A DNA stretch of 64,000 nucleotides from Ryuthela nishihirai (lineage: Eukaryota; Arthropoda; Arachnida; Araneae; Heptathelidae), in the NCBI GenBank assembly GCA_038380435.1, contig JAWZYU010000007.1, positions 86,876,334 through 86,940,333 on the forward strand, read 5' to 3'. This document shows positions 53,003 through 64,000 of this stretch, piece by piece. Positions within the stretch are counted from its first letter, which is position 1, and every line of letters starts with the position of its first letter. The translations under genes and the position numbers were made by a program. The notes under the pieces were generated by a model that made no database searches, had not been told where the DNA came from, and saw only the letters and a program-made list of their open reading frames with translations.

Positions 53003-53650
53003 ATGAATAGAAGAATAGTGTTATTACAATGGAACTGCAGAGGTTTGTCACAAAAAAAATCTATTTTAAAACATCTAATAGTTACTAAGAACATACAAAT
53101 AATTTGTATACAAGAATCCCAGACAGACAATATCCCCAGTTTGAATAATTTTGTGACATACAGTCAAAGAAACAATAAAAATACCAGAGGTATAGTAACA
53201 TATTGTAACGAAACAATTCCACAAAGAAGAATATATATGGATAAGGTTACAGATCAATTTGAATACATTATTTTACAAATTAAGATTAATAATTTAAACA
53301 CATTTATAATTAACATATATAACCCATGTAAATGCATAAAATATGACCAATATGCAATTTTATTAGAAAATGTGACAGGAGAAATACTGATTTGTGGAGA
53401 CCTCAATACCCATAATAAAATGTGGCATTCATATAAAAATGACCCAAAAAGTATACATCTGATTAAATTAATTGAAAACTTTAACTTAATTGTATTAAAC
53501 AATGAAACACCTACTAGGAAAAATCCTTCGAATAAAAATTCAGTTATTGATTTAACATTAAGTTCAATGGAAATTTCAAAAAAAAATACAATGGAAAATA
53601 ATATCAGATAATTTTGGAAGTGACCACATGCCAATATTTATTACTTTTAA
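53003..53650 (+). pseudogene. LINE ORF2 endonuclease domain
   Basis: Starts MNRRIVLLQWNCRGL and continues with CIQESQT, INIYNPC, ICGDLNTHNKMWHS and NSVIDLTL, the ordered endonuclease blocks of Jockey-type ORF2. A frameshift near 53605 precedes the SDHMPI-like final block. Confidence 0.8.
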
Positions 53651-55146
53651 TACAACTATAATCAAAACACAAATTAAAATTACAAACTGGGGAAAACTTA
53701 GAACTATTTTCGAACAAAATTGTCCAATTGATAAAAATACTGATTATAATGAAGCTATTAAGCTTGTAAATGAACAAACCAAAAAACATACAGTAAATAT
53801 TACTAAAAAAATCCCTAAAATAATATTGAATCTATATTCATAAATAAATTAATTGCAATTAGAAGAAGAGCTGAGAGAAGAATGGAGAGAAATAGAACAT
53901 TTATAGATTATGAAAATTTTCATAGATTGGAAATTGCAATAGCAAAAAAAATTAAAAACATACAGAAAATAAACTGGAATGTTTTACAGAAAAACTCTCA
54001 CCTAATACATCAACCACAAACTTATGGAAAATCTATAAAAATATTAAATAATGATACCACTCCTCAAAATCCGATAGAAGCATATGCACTAAAAAATAAT
54101 ATATCTATACAAGAAACTACAGAAAAATTAGCAGAATATTACACATATAGACATTACAAACCAAATAACAAACTAGACAAAACCTTCAAAAATTCTAATA
54201 TATTTCATAAAACATTTCAGTGCAAAAAAACTGAATTTCTTAATATTCCATTTTCACTATTTGAATTAAACAATGCAATAAAATTACTAAAAAAAACACA
54301 ACACCAGGCCCAGATGGGATATCAAATAAAACTCTAAAAAATCTCCCAACAAACTGGATACATTTTCTGTTAAATTATTTTAATAAAATATGGACAAACA
54401 GAGAGTACCCAAAATCATGGTTAGATAATTATATGATTTTTATTAAAAAAGAAAAAAAATCTGCAGAAGATTTAAACTCATATCGCCCTATATGTCTTAG
54501 TTCTAACATTTTCAAATTATTCGAAAAAATGATTGTCTTTAGATTAAACTGGTACATAGAAAGAAACAATATTTTTAATAATCACTGCTATGGCTTTAGA
54601 TTTGGAAGATCAACTAAAGACTTATTATTAAACCTAATAACAGATGCAGAACATGCTATTAATAATAAATGCTTCATGGTAGCGGTGGTTATTGATCTTG
54701 AAAAAGCCTTTGATTCTGTCTCATACCATGCACTATTATCTAAAATTCGTTCATTAAAAATATGTGGTAATCTATACTATTTTCTATTTCACATATTACA
54801 AAATAAACATTATAAAGTTAAAATTAGAAATGCTTACTTTAAGGAACATAAATTTTTAAATGGAATTATACAAGGTGACATATTATCACCAATACTTTTT
54901 AATTTATATATAAATGATATTGAAAACATTTTTGAAGAACATATTAAATTCGGTACATATGCAGATGATATAATTTTCTGGACAACTCATCAAAATACAG
55001 ATATTATACAAAAGAGAATTCAAAACATTTTGAACAAATTAGATAAATATTGTGAAAAATGGAACCTAAAAATAAACATAGAAAAAACAAATATTATTTA
55101 CTTTCATAAAAGAAATAAATTTCCTAATGATTTTATAAAAAAATAA
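53651..55146 (+). pseudogene. LINE ORF2 reverse transcriptase domain
   Basis: Frameshifts lie near 53840 and 54330. From 54433 a long clean stretch shows SYRPICLSSNIFKLFEKM, YGFRFGRSTKDLLL, VVIDLEKAFDSVSYHALL, GIIQGDILSPILFNLYIND and YADDIIFW (catalytic YADD). It ends KINIEKTNIIYF, then a stop at 55144. Confidence 0.82.
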
Positions 55147-56690
55147 AGGACAGAAATATTAAAATTGTGAATAACTTAAAATTTTTAGGACTCCATTTGG
55201 AGTCAAAATTACTATGGAACACATTCAAACAAAATGCAATATAAATTCAAACAAAATCAAATAAACTATTTCAATACTTAAGATATTTAGGCAATTCAAA
55301 CTGGGGATGCATTACAAAAAACTTATTACTCATATATAATTCAATAATTTTACCTAAAATCATATATGGTTTAGAACGGATAAATAATATTTCAAAAACT
55401 AAAATGAAAATTTTAGAAAGAATACAAACAAAAATATTGAAATACTGTCTGGTACTCCTTCAAAATACAAATAATGTTAATGTATATGCAGAGACTGCAA
55501 TTCCAACTTTGGATCTAAAAAAAATATCTATTATCAAATCTTATTTTTAGAATTACAACAAAAAACACACAACATCCAATCATAGAAAAAATTAAAACTA
55601 ACTTTACAGATATAACACTTACACAATTCACAAAAAAAGAAACAATACTAAACATAACAGAAAATAAATTGAGTGGAGATATAATTCTTAACTATCCATA
55701 TTGGACATCACCATTTCCTATTATGAATAATACAATCCCTGGGATAATTTCCAAAAAAATACTAGATTAAAATTGCCTAAAAACAATCACTGAAGCATAC
55801 ATAGATAACACATACAAAGACTTCATTAAAATATACACTAATGGCTCATTAAATTCAGAAAGAACTATATCATCAGGGGTATTCATCTGTAATTCACATA
55901 CATACCAATTTAAACTAAACAGACCATCACCGGTGATTATATCAGAGATCACAGTCATTTTATTTGCTATGTCATGGGCCCTTAAATTTAATAATAGTAA
56001 AATTGTCATTCTCACTGACAGTAAAACCTCTTTAGATATAATTTTTCAAAATCCATTCAAAAGCAATTTTGCTATTTTCATTAATGATATACTTGCTACC
56101 ACACAACAACCTATACATAACCATAATCATATACATTTACAATGGATACCTTCTCATGTTAATATTAAAGAAAATGAATTGGTGGATGCACTCGCAAAAC
56201 AAACAAAAGACCTAAATACAGTAACCATAACTCCATATTTCACTCACCTATATAAAAATCAAAATAAAATTAAAATAATAGAAGAACTACAAAATTGGTA
56301 CAATATAAATGCCATACATACACATAGATATAACATATCACAGAATATATCTAAATTTAAAGATTATGGACTAAAAAAAAAGAAATTAAAGTTATTTTAA
56401 GAATTAAAAGTGATTTAGATCTTACAAATTCCACTTTATTCAAAATGAAAAAAATAGATAATCCAGACTGCAACTTCTGTAAAGAACCTCATACAATAGA
56501 ACATATAATATTTAAATGCAAAAAATATATTAAACAAAGAAAAAACTATTATCAAAAATTGGAAAAATATAATGTGAATCAACAAAACTTTAAATCAATT
56601 TTGGAACCACCCAAAAAATCCCAAAAAATTAAATTCTACAAGCTACTTATCTCTCATTTAAGAGATATTGAAATATTTGATGCTTTATAA
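55147..56690 (+). pseudogene. LINE ORF2 thumb, RNase H and C-terminal domain
   Basis: Broken into several frames. The RNase H blocks are YTNGSLNSERTISSG (55830), ILTDSKTSLDII (56010) and LQWIPSHVNIKENELVDALA (56140). The first catalytic Asp of the usual TDGS block is Asn. The C-terminal cysteine/histidine block DCNFCKEPHTIEHIIF lies at 56466, ending with TAA at 56688. Confidence 0.8.
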
Positions 56691-56875
56691 AAAAAAAGGA
56701 TAAATGATAAAATAGAAATTATCATACATCATCGCTGAATGAGTCTGTGAATGGACAATGTTCTTATTCATAGGAGTATTCAAGAGGAGGGAAGAATTAT
56801 ATATATATATTCCGTTGTGGAAGCTAAACTTTACGTTTAACTTTTGTACGGAAGCTCTAAAACGAATTCACAGCA

Positions 56876-57484
56876 ATGTCTGATACAGCTGCAGAGACCA
56901 GTGTTCCAGCTGCGGTTTCACGTAAAAAGAGGGGCAAAGCAACTGCCGGAAAGCCGAAAAAATCGAAGATTGCCGCTTCTCATCCTAAGGTGTCAGAGAT
57001 GGTGACTTCGGCGATCACTGCACTGAAGGAAAGAGGTGGATCGTCGTTGCAGGCTATCAAAAAATACATTGCCTCTCACTACAAGGTAGACATCGAACGT
57101 CTAGCTCCCTTTATCAACAAATATCTCAAGACAGCAGTAGCAAGTGGGCAACTCGTTCAGACCAAAGGTAAAGGTGCAACTGGTTCCTTTAAGCTGAGTG
57201 CTACTGGTCAGAAGACGAAAGAAAAACCAGTAAAAACCAAAAGTACTAAGAAAGAAGGAACAGCAAAAAAGCCAAAAGCCTCCAGTGTTGCGAAAAAGGT
57301 ATCGAAGCGCAAAAAAACCGGTGAGAAGACGAAAACGGCTGCAGTGAAGAAACCTTCCGCTGGCAAGAAAAGCAAACCTGCTAAGAGTCCAAAAAAAACC
57401 AAGGTGACCAAACCGAAAGCACCTAAAACTGAAAAAAGCCCTGCTAGGAAGAAAACTGTTCCAAAGAAAACTGGGAAGAAGTGA
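56876..57484 (+). CDS. Histone H1, replication-dependent
   Basis: A 202-residue linker histone that binds nucleosomes at the DNA entry/exit site and compacts chromatin. Residues 1-35 form a short basic head ([15 protein letters not shown]). Residues 36-107 are the winged-helix globular domain, with [30 protein letters not shown] and [15 protein letters not shown] blocks very like insect H1. Residues 108-202 form a Lys/Ala/Pro tail with SPKK-type sites (KSPKKT, KSPARKK). There are no introns and the frame is intact. A canonical stem-loop follows 27 nt after the TGA. The original promoter appears to lie beyond a 7.5-kb LINE inserted in the leader, so expression is uncertain. ATG 56876 gives MSDTAAE, matching insect H1 starts. 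Confidence 0.95.
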   Translation: MSDTAAETSVPAAVSRKKRGKATAGKPKKSKIAASHPKVSEMVTSAITALKERGGSSLQAIKKYIASHYKVDIERLAPFINKYLKTAVASGQLVQTKGKGATGSFKLSATGQKTKEKPVKTKSTKKEGTAKKPKASSVAKKVSKRKKTGEKTKTAAVKKPSAGKKSKPAKSPKKTKVTKPKAPKTEKSPARKKTVPKKTGKK

Positions 57485-57511
57485 ACTATAAAATAAGACA
57501 TCAATAAAAAA

Positions 57512-57527
57512 GGCTCTTTTAAGAGCC
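57512..57527 (+). terminator. Histone H1 3' stem-loop
   Basis: GGCTCTTTTAAGAGCC: 6-bp stem, TTTA loop, preceded by an A-rich flank. Downstream, GTAGAAAGGATG (57536-57547) is a fair histone downstream element for U7 snRNA pairing. Confidence 0.95.
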
Positions 57528-57549
57528 GATATTTTGTAGAAAGGATGCC

Positions 57550-58098
57550 CTACTACTGTACAAAAAATTATCGTGAAATCACATTTTTACTCTACACATA
57601 GGAAATATAACCATCATAAGTATCTTACTGAAAAAGGAAATATTCACCACTGGAAACATTTAGTAACCTAACATTAAGCTTACTTAATTTCATTACAATT
57701 ATATTACACGGAAATTTCGTCACTGATTTTAAATCCTAATAAAATGTACGAGAAAACATCGCTAAACCTTTATTATTCATAATAAATTATGAATTAATGA
57801 ACAATCGGTAGCTTTCCATAGGTTGAAAGAACCGTATTGTGGCAATTTATAAGACACGATATGTAATAGTTTTATGAAAAGATTTTTTGTTTATCACAGT
57901 GTAGTGTACCAATTAAAAACATAGTTTAACACATTGAATCCGTTCCTATAACGAAACTAACTATTATTCTTGACAGTGATTTGTGCGGTTGGAGAAAATA
58001 TTTAAATAGCCTACTTGGTTTACCTTTAGGAGTTCACGTATAAAATGATAAATTTGCTAATACAAATACGATGGGTAATCCTTTAAACACTATTTATT
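57550..58098. other. Spacer between H1 and H4, nothing recognised
   Basis: AT-rich with no ORF or repeat that I can support. Confidence 0.6.
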
Positions 58099-58114
58099 AG
58101 CCTGAAAAGGGTTT
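58099..58114 (-). terminator. Decayed H4 stem-loop
   Basis: On the minus strand, AACCCTTTTCAGGCT lies about 33 nt after the H4 stop. The loop TTTC and parts of the stem remain but pairing is broken. It fits a decaying histone 3' end. Confidence 0.55.
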
Positions 58115-58146
58115 TTTGGTTTCTTTTATTTTTGGTTTATTTTTCT

Positions 58147-58491
<345 letters not shown>

Positions 58492-58570
58492 TTAATTGAA
58501 TAACTCTCCTTCAAAATAGAACTGATGTGAAATGGCACAAACAGTTTTTCGGGAAAGTTGTTACACGTTT

Positions 58571-58586
58571 CGATCGGACCACCGAG
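58571..58586 (-). promoter_or_regulatory. Histone promoter motif upstream of H4
   Basis: On the minus strand CTCGGTGGTCCGATCG, 113-128 bp before the H4 ATG. Compare CTGAGAGGTCCGATTG (H1) and CTCAGAGGTCCGCATA (H2B). Confidence 0.55.
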
Positions 58587-58861
58587 AAAACATTCGCGTC
58601 AAAAAACTGATGGGTTGGTTTCGGTGGACACTCTCATGTACAGTGAACAACACTGAATTTTCACGTACGAATTGCAAATTCCATCACCTAGTTACACAAA
58701 AAATAATATAAAAAGCCATTCATGTATTCTACCATGTATTAATACTCATTTGGGTAATTTTCGGTAATGACTAATAGACCATTACGAGAAAAACGCAGTG
58801 CTGACGTGGTTGCCAGAAACGCCACAAATTTACAATAAATTTATGAACGTTTTTCGTTTTA

Positions 58862-59057
58862 AAATAAATAAATAAATACCCCCTCAAGCAACTGCTTGCC
58901 ACAGATGTCTGACAGGAGCCTGTCAATTTATATGCCAGAGTAGAGGGTCTGAGAGGATGGCAGGACCTCAGCAGAAAAACGACACGAACATCCAAGCCTT
59001 ACCCGGGGCTCGAACCCAGGTCCCGTAGACCAGTAGCCAAGCGCGCTAACCACTCAG
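58862..59057 (-). repeat. SINE A copy
   Basis: Reverse-oriented: ATACCCCCTCAAGCAACTGC at the tail, GGCTCGAACCCAGGTCCC and GCGCTAACCACTC at the head. Confidence 0.88.
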
Positions 59058-59497
59058 GAAAATAAAATCATTAAAATTGATTTCGATATAACCAATCAAT
59101 ACGTTATCACTCACCTCGCCATGAAAAAAAATCACGTTTTTCCTTTTATATGAAATTTATTTTATTCAAAAATTTATTTCTAAGCAGAATTTATAAAGTA
59201 GGAACACCTGCCTATAAACCATTGCATTTTAAAAGGAATTAAAAAAAACTTCCAAGTGAGCAACATGTCTAAGAAAATAATTAATAGATCAGACTTTATC
59301 AAACTAGAAAATATTACAAAAAATTAATGTTTAATAAATTACCAGTAGTAAGTTTCTTTAACTTTCCCAAATCTTGAAAAAAATTCTAAGCTTACCATGT
59401 ATTAGAAACTTATGGAACACCAACTAACGGTTAGACTTTGAATGAAATATTTCTTTCTGTTTTTGGTAAATAACTGGCTTTTGCTGTTAGTTTTCGA

Positions 59498-59712
59498 AAG
59501 ACCGCCGTCCTTGGGATGGAACGTTAAGTCATGAGCCATACCCTGTGCACTTTAAAGAACACGCTGGATGGACTTGACGGGAGGCTACCGTCTATATCCG
59601 AATGGTTGTTCCATTGGGTCCCCTCCTCGAACGGTATCGGTCTTCTACGTCCTTGTGACCTAACTAATTAACCGATGGTGTGCAAGAAAGCTCAGAGGTG
59701 AAACAACCCAAC
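59498..59712 (+). repeat. SINE B, 3' part
   Basis: Starts in the body (GACCGCCGTCCTTGGGATGG), continues GCCATACCCTGTGCACTTTA and GACTTGACGGGAGGCTACCG, and ends CAGAGGTGAAACAACCC. The tRNA-like head is missing. Confidence 0.8.
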
Positions 59713-61199
59713 TGTCAGCTTTTTTCGAAATTCAAAACTCGAATTTTAATTGCATTTCGGAAAACCTCGAGAAGGACCTCACACTATCATTTAACGTTGA
59801 ATTAATACCCTAAGACCGGATTTAACCTACTAATTATGAAACCTCTCAAAATTTCAAAATAAATTATTGACAATGAATAATTTAAATATAAAAAAATAAT
59901 TTTAAAAGTCATAGTGTAATATCCAATCATCAGAGTGTGTATTATTTCATAATCAACTACTTTCTATTCAGAATCCTGTTGAATACATTTTATATCTCAT
60001 AGTTTGAATGCTAAATCGTTGACTTAACCGACTGCCTTTTCATAAATATGTGCGATGGGACGTCAAGCCGAGGCGAATAAACTTCCGTCTTCACTGTTTT
60101 TTTTTTATAAACAATCCGCCTTCGGTAAAAGTGATATCCACTCTTTGCTTCATTAAAATTAATCCCCCCGCCCCTTGCGCGATTTTCACACGTTTATTCC
60201 CGTTTCCTATTTGAATTATAAACTCTGATAATTACCTCACTGTGACTAACCATTCGCTATATAACGTCTGTTATCGCAATATATGGATTTCAAATCAGGT
60301 ATACGACTGAAAATACCAAATCTATTTTTTATACTCCGCAACCGCTTCTTATTGTTCTTCGCGTCGCCGGAAATACGAGAATTTCCAACAATTATATCGA
60401 ATAAAGCTTATTTCGATAACCGGAAGTGCATGATATTGTTTCGTCAAAGTAGCAACGTATATGTAGTATTATTGAAAATATGAGCATATTTTAGGTGTAA
60501 AATGCAGTTGATATGAGAGATATTTCTTATAAGATTTGAATTTCATGATATGTAGATCTGATGTGAATTATTTCCTGTATTAGACGGTGAAATTATTAAT
60601 CAAGTCTAGATATTTGGTGAGAAAAAATTTCCATGTTGGAATAATGTTTAAATCTGATAATGTAAAGTGACAGTTTCACAGAAAGGAAGCGGAAATTATC
60701 GTAAGTTCTGAGTTATGTAGCTCACTTGAATATAGTTTATGGTTGATTCTTATTTTAATTTCCTTTGCTGTTAAGAGGTTTAAAAATAATTCAATCTGTG
60801 TAATTTATCCAGTTTTCTTTTGTGCTGTGTTTTTTAAATTTCGAATTGAGGTTTGGAGAAAAACTATTTGAGAATAGCAGGATTGGTTTCTTTTTTTTAA
60901 GTATGATGTTGTACTTTTTTTATCTAGTTTTTCGTGTAGGTATGTTGTGTGTATATATATGGTATTTGATATCTCTAGTATTGAGGTGTATTTGGTGTAA
61001 ATGTTCGAGTTAATATGATTTTGTGTGATGGATAGTGTACAGTAGTGTAGTTTAAAATGTATTGTAAAGAATTGGAGATGTTTTTTAATTTATTACGTAG
61101 TAATATGTTGGCAAATTTTTGTTATTTTTCAAGGTGTTGTGATATTTATGTGATTTGTGATTTGGATGGGTTGTTGGCGTGAATATGGATGGTGCGTGT
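59713..61199. other. AT-rich intergenic stretch, no supported gene
   Basis: ORFs up to 66 codons without motifs. GATGGGACGTCAAGCCGAGG near 60055 may be a tiny SINE B scrap. Confidence 0.5.
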
Positions 61200-61275
61200 T
61201 TGAAAGTAAAGGAAGTAAGTTAAGGAAGTAAAGGAAGGAAGGAAGTTAAGGAAGTTAAGTTAAGGAAGTAAGGGG
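61200..61275. repeat. Purine microsatellite (GGAAGTTAA-type)
   Basis: Irregular repeats of AAGGAAGT and GTTAAGG, all purine-rich on the plus strand. Confidence 0.8.
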
Positions 61276-61582
61276 TACGCAGTGGAATATTGAATGCGAG
61301 TGGAATATTGGAGAGGCGGGACGCGTGACGAGTGCGTTGCTCCGCAGGGGCAAGAAACAATAATTCACATCAATCATCACAACTAGTTTACTCCTAAAAA
61401 CTGTCGTTTTTGGAGTAAATTAGAAGTGATTTGAACTACTCTAGGCACAAAATATTGCCTGGAACGAGAGGGTAAAGAAGGTACAGGTAAAGAATTAATT
61501 TTTATGTGAAGTTCCAAAACAGTAACACTCCACCACCCACCCCCCTCTACACGTTTTTTTTTTGTTGTTGTTGTTTTCTTTT

Positions 61583-62050
61583 GAATTTCCTGGCCTGACA
61601 CTTTGTAATTAGCAAGTAATAGCAGCCAGTGGTAATCTGTGACCAAACAAAAGGTAGCAAAGAAATCATTAGATTAAAGATACCAAATGGAACTTGAAAA
61701 GTGCCCCCCACCCCGATCCTTTATTTCGAATTTCCTGGCCTGGCATTTTGTAATTAGGGAGTAATAGTTGGGAATGTTAATCTGTTTTCTAAGGGTAGGA
61801 AAGAAATCATAAGGTGGAAGAAACCAAACGGAACTTCGAAAGTGTCATCTCTCTCTGGCTCCTCCCCCCCCCCCTTCTGTTTCATTTAATTTCTTTTTTT
61901 TTTTTTTTTCAAATTTCTTAGCCAGACATTTTTTTAATTACGAAGCAATAGCAGGCAATGGTAATCTGTGTCCTACAAAAAGTTAGGAGGGAAATCATGG
62001 GCTTTAAGAAACCAAATGCAACTTGAAAACTATCTTTTCACCCCCACTCC
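61583..62050. repeat. Three diverged tandem repeats with pyrimidine runs
   Basis: Copies begin near 61583, 61728 and 61910. Each has GAATTTCCTGGCCTGGCATT-like, TAATAGCAGCCAGTGGTAAT-like and AAACCAAATGGAACTTGAAA-like phrases, then a C-rich and T-rich run that varies in length. A fainter older copy may lie at 61470-61560. No gene. Confidence 0.7.
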
Positions 62051-62487
62051 CAACTCCATATTTAAATGTGAAAAAAAAAATCGTTGAAATATCTGATTTC
62101 CTCAATATGTTTTTTTTTTAAATATGTGCCTCTCACTCTGCCTTTCATGTAGCACTAGAGAGCAATTGTCTAGTGTGAAATGGAGTAAAGGGTATAACGT
62201 GGCGTCCCCGTGAGATGGGACGTGAGCAGGAGGAATACTCGGCGCAGAGACCTCCGGCGGCAGACGTAAGTGTCGCGAGGACGTAACACGTTAAGAAAAG
62301 GAATGCCTGCCACCATGCCCAGGTCCCTAAACGTACCCAAGTTCTCTATGTGAAACCAGTTTAAATGTGTTTTCCACATACCTAGGAACCTTTAACACCC
62401 CCTTCCCCACACACACACACACCCCGAAAAATAAATAATTTTTTTTTACTGTACGTCCCACATTGAGAAGCCCTAGTGTAAATAATA
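62051..62487. other. Spacer, nothing recognised
   Basis: A, T and C homopolymer runs and an AC run near 62410; no gene. Confidence 0.5.
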
Positions 62488-62592
62488 ACGGATCAAGCAG
62501 CTGCTTGCCACAGAGGTCTGACGGCATCTGTGCTTAACCTGCGGGTCAAACCCAGGTCTCTTAGAACTGTAGCCAGGCCACTGCCCTGCGAC
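62488..62592 (-). repeat. SINE A, internally deleted copy
   Basis: Tail CAAGCAGCTGCTTGCCACAG is joined to the head part GGGTCAAACCCAGGTCTCTT; the central body is missing. Confidence 0.75.
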
Positions 62593-63452
62593 AGGTGTGT
62601 GAATTGTATAACCAAATGAAATTCGCAATGTCTTCGATAGTTTTTTTCTGCAAGTAGAAGTGCATTTTTTTTCTCAGGCAGTGAACCACATTAAGTTGTC
62701 CATCATCAAATTATTTCAAAAACATGATATTGTACTAACACTATCTCATAAATACTTCCTATCTGTATCTCACTCGTAGGTGCACTAACCAGAATTTTAT
62801 ATTCCTCATCAGGGCTCTACAAGAAATGAAATCAGATTATTATTAGTATTTTTGACCCTATGAGAGATACTTCTCAGTAAGTATTAAATACTACAGAGAT
62901 CTATTTCTTTCCTAAGTTCTACATCCCCAAAAATTACATGAAACACATCTTTTCCACCACTACTACATCCCCCGATATTTCACAGATAAAAAACCTCTCC
63001 TTAAAACACACGACCTATACAATGGTAATACAAAAAAAAAACTCTCCTACCGAATTGTGTATTCGGTGACCTAATTTTTTAATGTATAGAATGCAAAAAT
63101 TCCTACTTTTTTTTCATTTTTTTTTCTTAGCCCACAATATTATATACTAAACACATAAGTAATATTACAGTAATTTCCTAATGGTGTTGTAGTTTGTTCT
63201 GTATTTAAATGAAACTGTTGTAAAAGTATTTCACATCGGTATTCTACTGAGGTGTATAAATAAAATCATATGTTCGAAGTTCTATTTCTTATTTTTTTAT
63301 TTCACAGAGAAAACAATAATTTGACAACCTCTGTCTCTCATGTCAAAATATTAGCTTTTTATTAAAATAATGCATTTATTTAAATTTTACATGCGACTTC
63401 CTATCCACAGAAAACTTCTACCAGGAGTGTTCATTCTACCACACACGGCTCA
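62593..63452. other. Spacer upstream of H2B
   Basis: AT-rich. I looked for a divergent H2A on the minus strand and saw none. Confidence 0.5.
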
Positions 63453-63607
63453 CTCAGAGGTCCGCATAAACAGCGGTACGATCCGTCCGGAGTTTTTAAA
63501 AGGGGATTGCAACCAGAACACAAGAATATTCAATTTGGAAATTTCAAGAGCGAGTTCTCAGATTTTTAATTTCCAAACAAGGATTTGTTCCAGCATCTAT
63601 AGAGAAA
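63453..63607 (+). promoter_or_regulatory. Histone H2B promoter and leader
   Basis: CTCAGAGGTCCGCATA (63453-63468) matches the motif upstream of H1 and H4. A TATA-like TTTTTAAAAGGGG lies near 63494. The leader runs to the ATG at 63608. Confidence 0.55.
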
Positions 63608-63748
63608 ATGCCGCCTCAACCTTCAGGAAAAGCTGTGAAAAAAGCAGGAAAGGCGCAAAAAGCCGTTCGTGCTGGCGATAAGAAGAAACGCCAGAAGAAG
63701 AGGAAAGAGAGTTTCAGTATCTACATATACAAAGTTCTAATTCTCTGA
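63608..63748 (+). pseudogene. Histone H2B, truncated at a SINE
   Basis: The basic N-terminal tail and start of the histone fold are clear: [40 protein letters not shown]. After KVL the match to H2B stops, three unrelated codons follow and a TGA ends the frame (46 residues against ~123 normally). A SINE B starts within a few bases. The rest of H2B, if present, would lie beyond the window. As it stands it cannot make a histone fold. Confidence 0.9.
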
Positions 63749-63750
63749 AT

Positions 63751-64000
63751 AGTGGGGCGGGGGTGGCTCAGTCGGTAGCGCGCCAGGCTCGTAATCTGTA
63801 GTTCCCAGGTTCGAGTCCCAGCTGGGTCAGTGTTGAGATTTATCTCCGCAAAATTCCCCGCCCTGCCCACGGTCAGTAGGGGACACCGTTGGGTTTGGAA
63901 AGGCCGCCGTCCGTCGGATGGGACGTTAAGCCGTGGCCCCGTGTGCGGGAGAGCCATACCCTGTGCACGTTAAAGAACACGCTGGATGGCCTTGACGGGG
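63751..64000 (+). repeat. SINE B, well preserved, running off the window
   Basis: Begins GGGGCGGGGGTGGCTCAGTC. It carries the A box (TCAGTCGGTAGCGCGCC), CTCGTAATCTG and the B box (CAGGTTCGAGTCCCAGC), then GGGACGTTAAGCCGTGGCCC. The best-preserved copy in the window. The head resembles tRNA-Met with a changed anticodon. Confidence 0.92.

Larger units (their letters stand above)
49253..56808 (+). mobile_element. Jockey-type LINE inserted in the H1 leader
   Basis: Flanked by a 15-bp target duplication with one mismatch: ATTCTGTTGTGGAAG (49238-49252) and ATTCCGTTGTGGAAG (56809-56823). Contents in order: a ~190-bp leader, ORF1, a nested reverse-strand LINE (about 50690-52930), then ORF2 with endonuclease, reverse transcriptase and RNase H, ending in an AT repeat. 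Several frameshifts make it inactive. Confidence 0.8.

Noticed and set aside
57208..57504. Hydrophobic 98-codon ORF opposite the H1 tail
   Set aside because: Antisense of Lys/Ala/Pro codons always looks Phe/Leu/Val-rich; not a membrane protein.
63751..63830. A tRNA-Met or tRNA-Thr gene from the A and B boxes at the window end
   Set aside because: Part of SINE B, also present at 31763 and 33727 with the same body; no acceptor-stem pairing.

Overview
The window is eukaryotic nuclear DNA, almost certainly arthropod and probably insect. The evidence is an insect-like histone H1 with a canonical replication-dependent stem-loop 3' end, fragments of H4 and H2B, two families of tRNA-derived SINEs, Jockey-type and RTE/CR1-like LINEs, and a Gypsy-type LTR element primed by tRNA-Leu. 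I cannot fix the order. Intact protein-coding content is small. Most of the window is AT-rich, repeat-dense DNA with several layers of nested insertion.

Region 1 (1-27237) is a tandem array with a unit of about 3.84 kb. Units start at 1, 3845, 7683 and 11522; a fifth is a fragment and a sixth is split by later insertions. Each full unit holds a tRNA-derived SINE, a pair of 64-bp inverted arms, and one gene for an unrecognised 171-residue acidic protein with a basic KRKR patch. Eighteen bases after its stop (units 2 and 3) lies a perfect 16-nt histone-type stem-loop, GGCTCTTTTTAGAGCC. A tandemly repeated, apparently non-histone gene with a histone 3' end is the first candidate for something undescribed. 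The right part of the array is broken by a Jockey-type LINE (about 15505-19800) and by a 5.3-kb DNA transposon with inverted ends (21742-27076). That transposon itself carries two GC-rich elements in its transposase gene.

Region 2 (27238-41841) has no gene I can support. It holds scattered SINEs of both families, a rearranged 5S rRNA-derived sequence, a roughly 190-bp satellite-like repeat, LINE fragments, and a large inverted repeat enclosing a 501-bp tandem duplication.

Region 3 (41842-46015) is a complete 4174-bp LTR retrotransposon. It has 638-bp LTRs that look identical, an ATAT target duplication, a tRNA-Leu primer site and a polypurine tract. Protease, reverse transcriptase, RNase H and most of integrase are absent. 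One 951-codon ORF fuses a Gag-like coiled coil to most of a thymidine phosphorylase. A second captured host fragment, two C2H2 zinc fingers, lies downstream in another frame and runs into the integrase tail. This is a recent insertion of a gene-capturing element and is the second candidate.

Region 4 (49181-64000) is a decaying histone locus. H1 is intact, but a 7.5-kb Jockey element with a 15-bp target duplication sits in its presumed 5' leader. H4 has a stop at Tyr72 and six substitutions. H2B is cut off after 44 recognisable residues at a SINE. A short motif around GGTCCG lies upstream of all three and probably marks the shared histone promoter.
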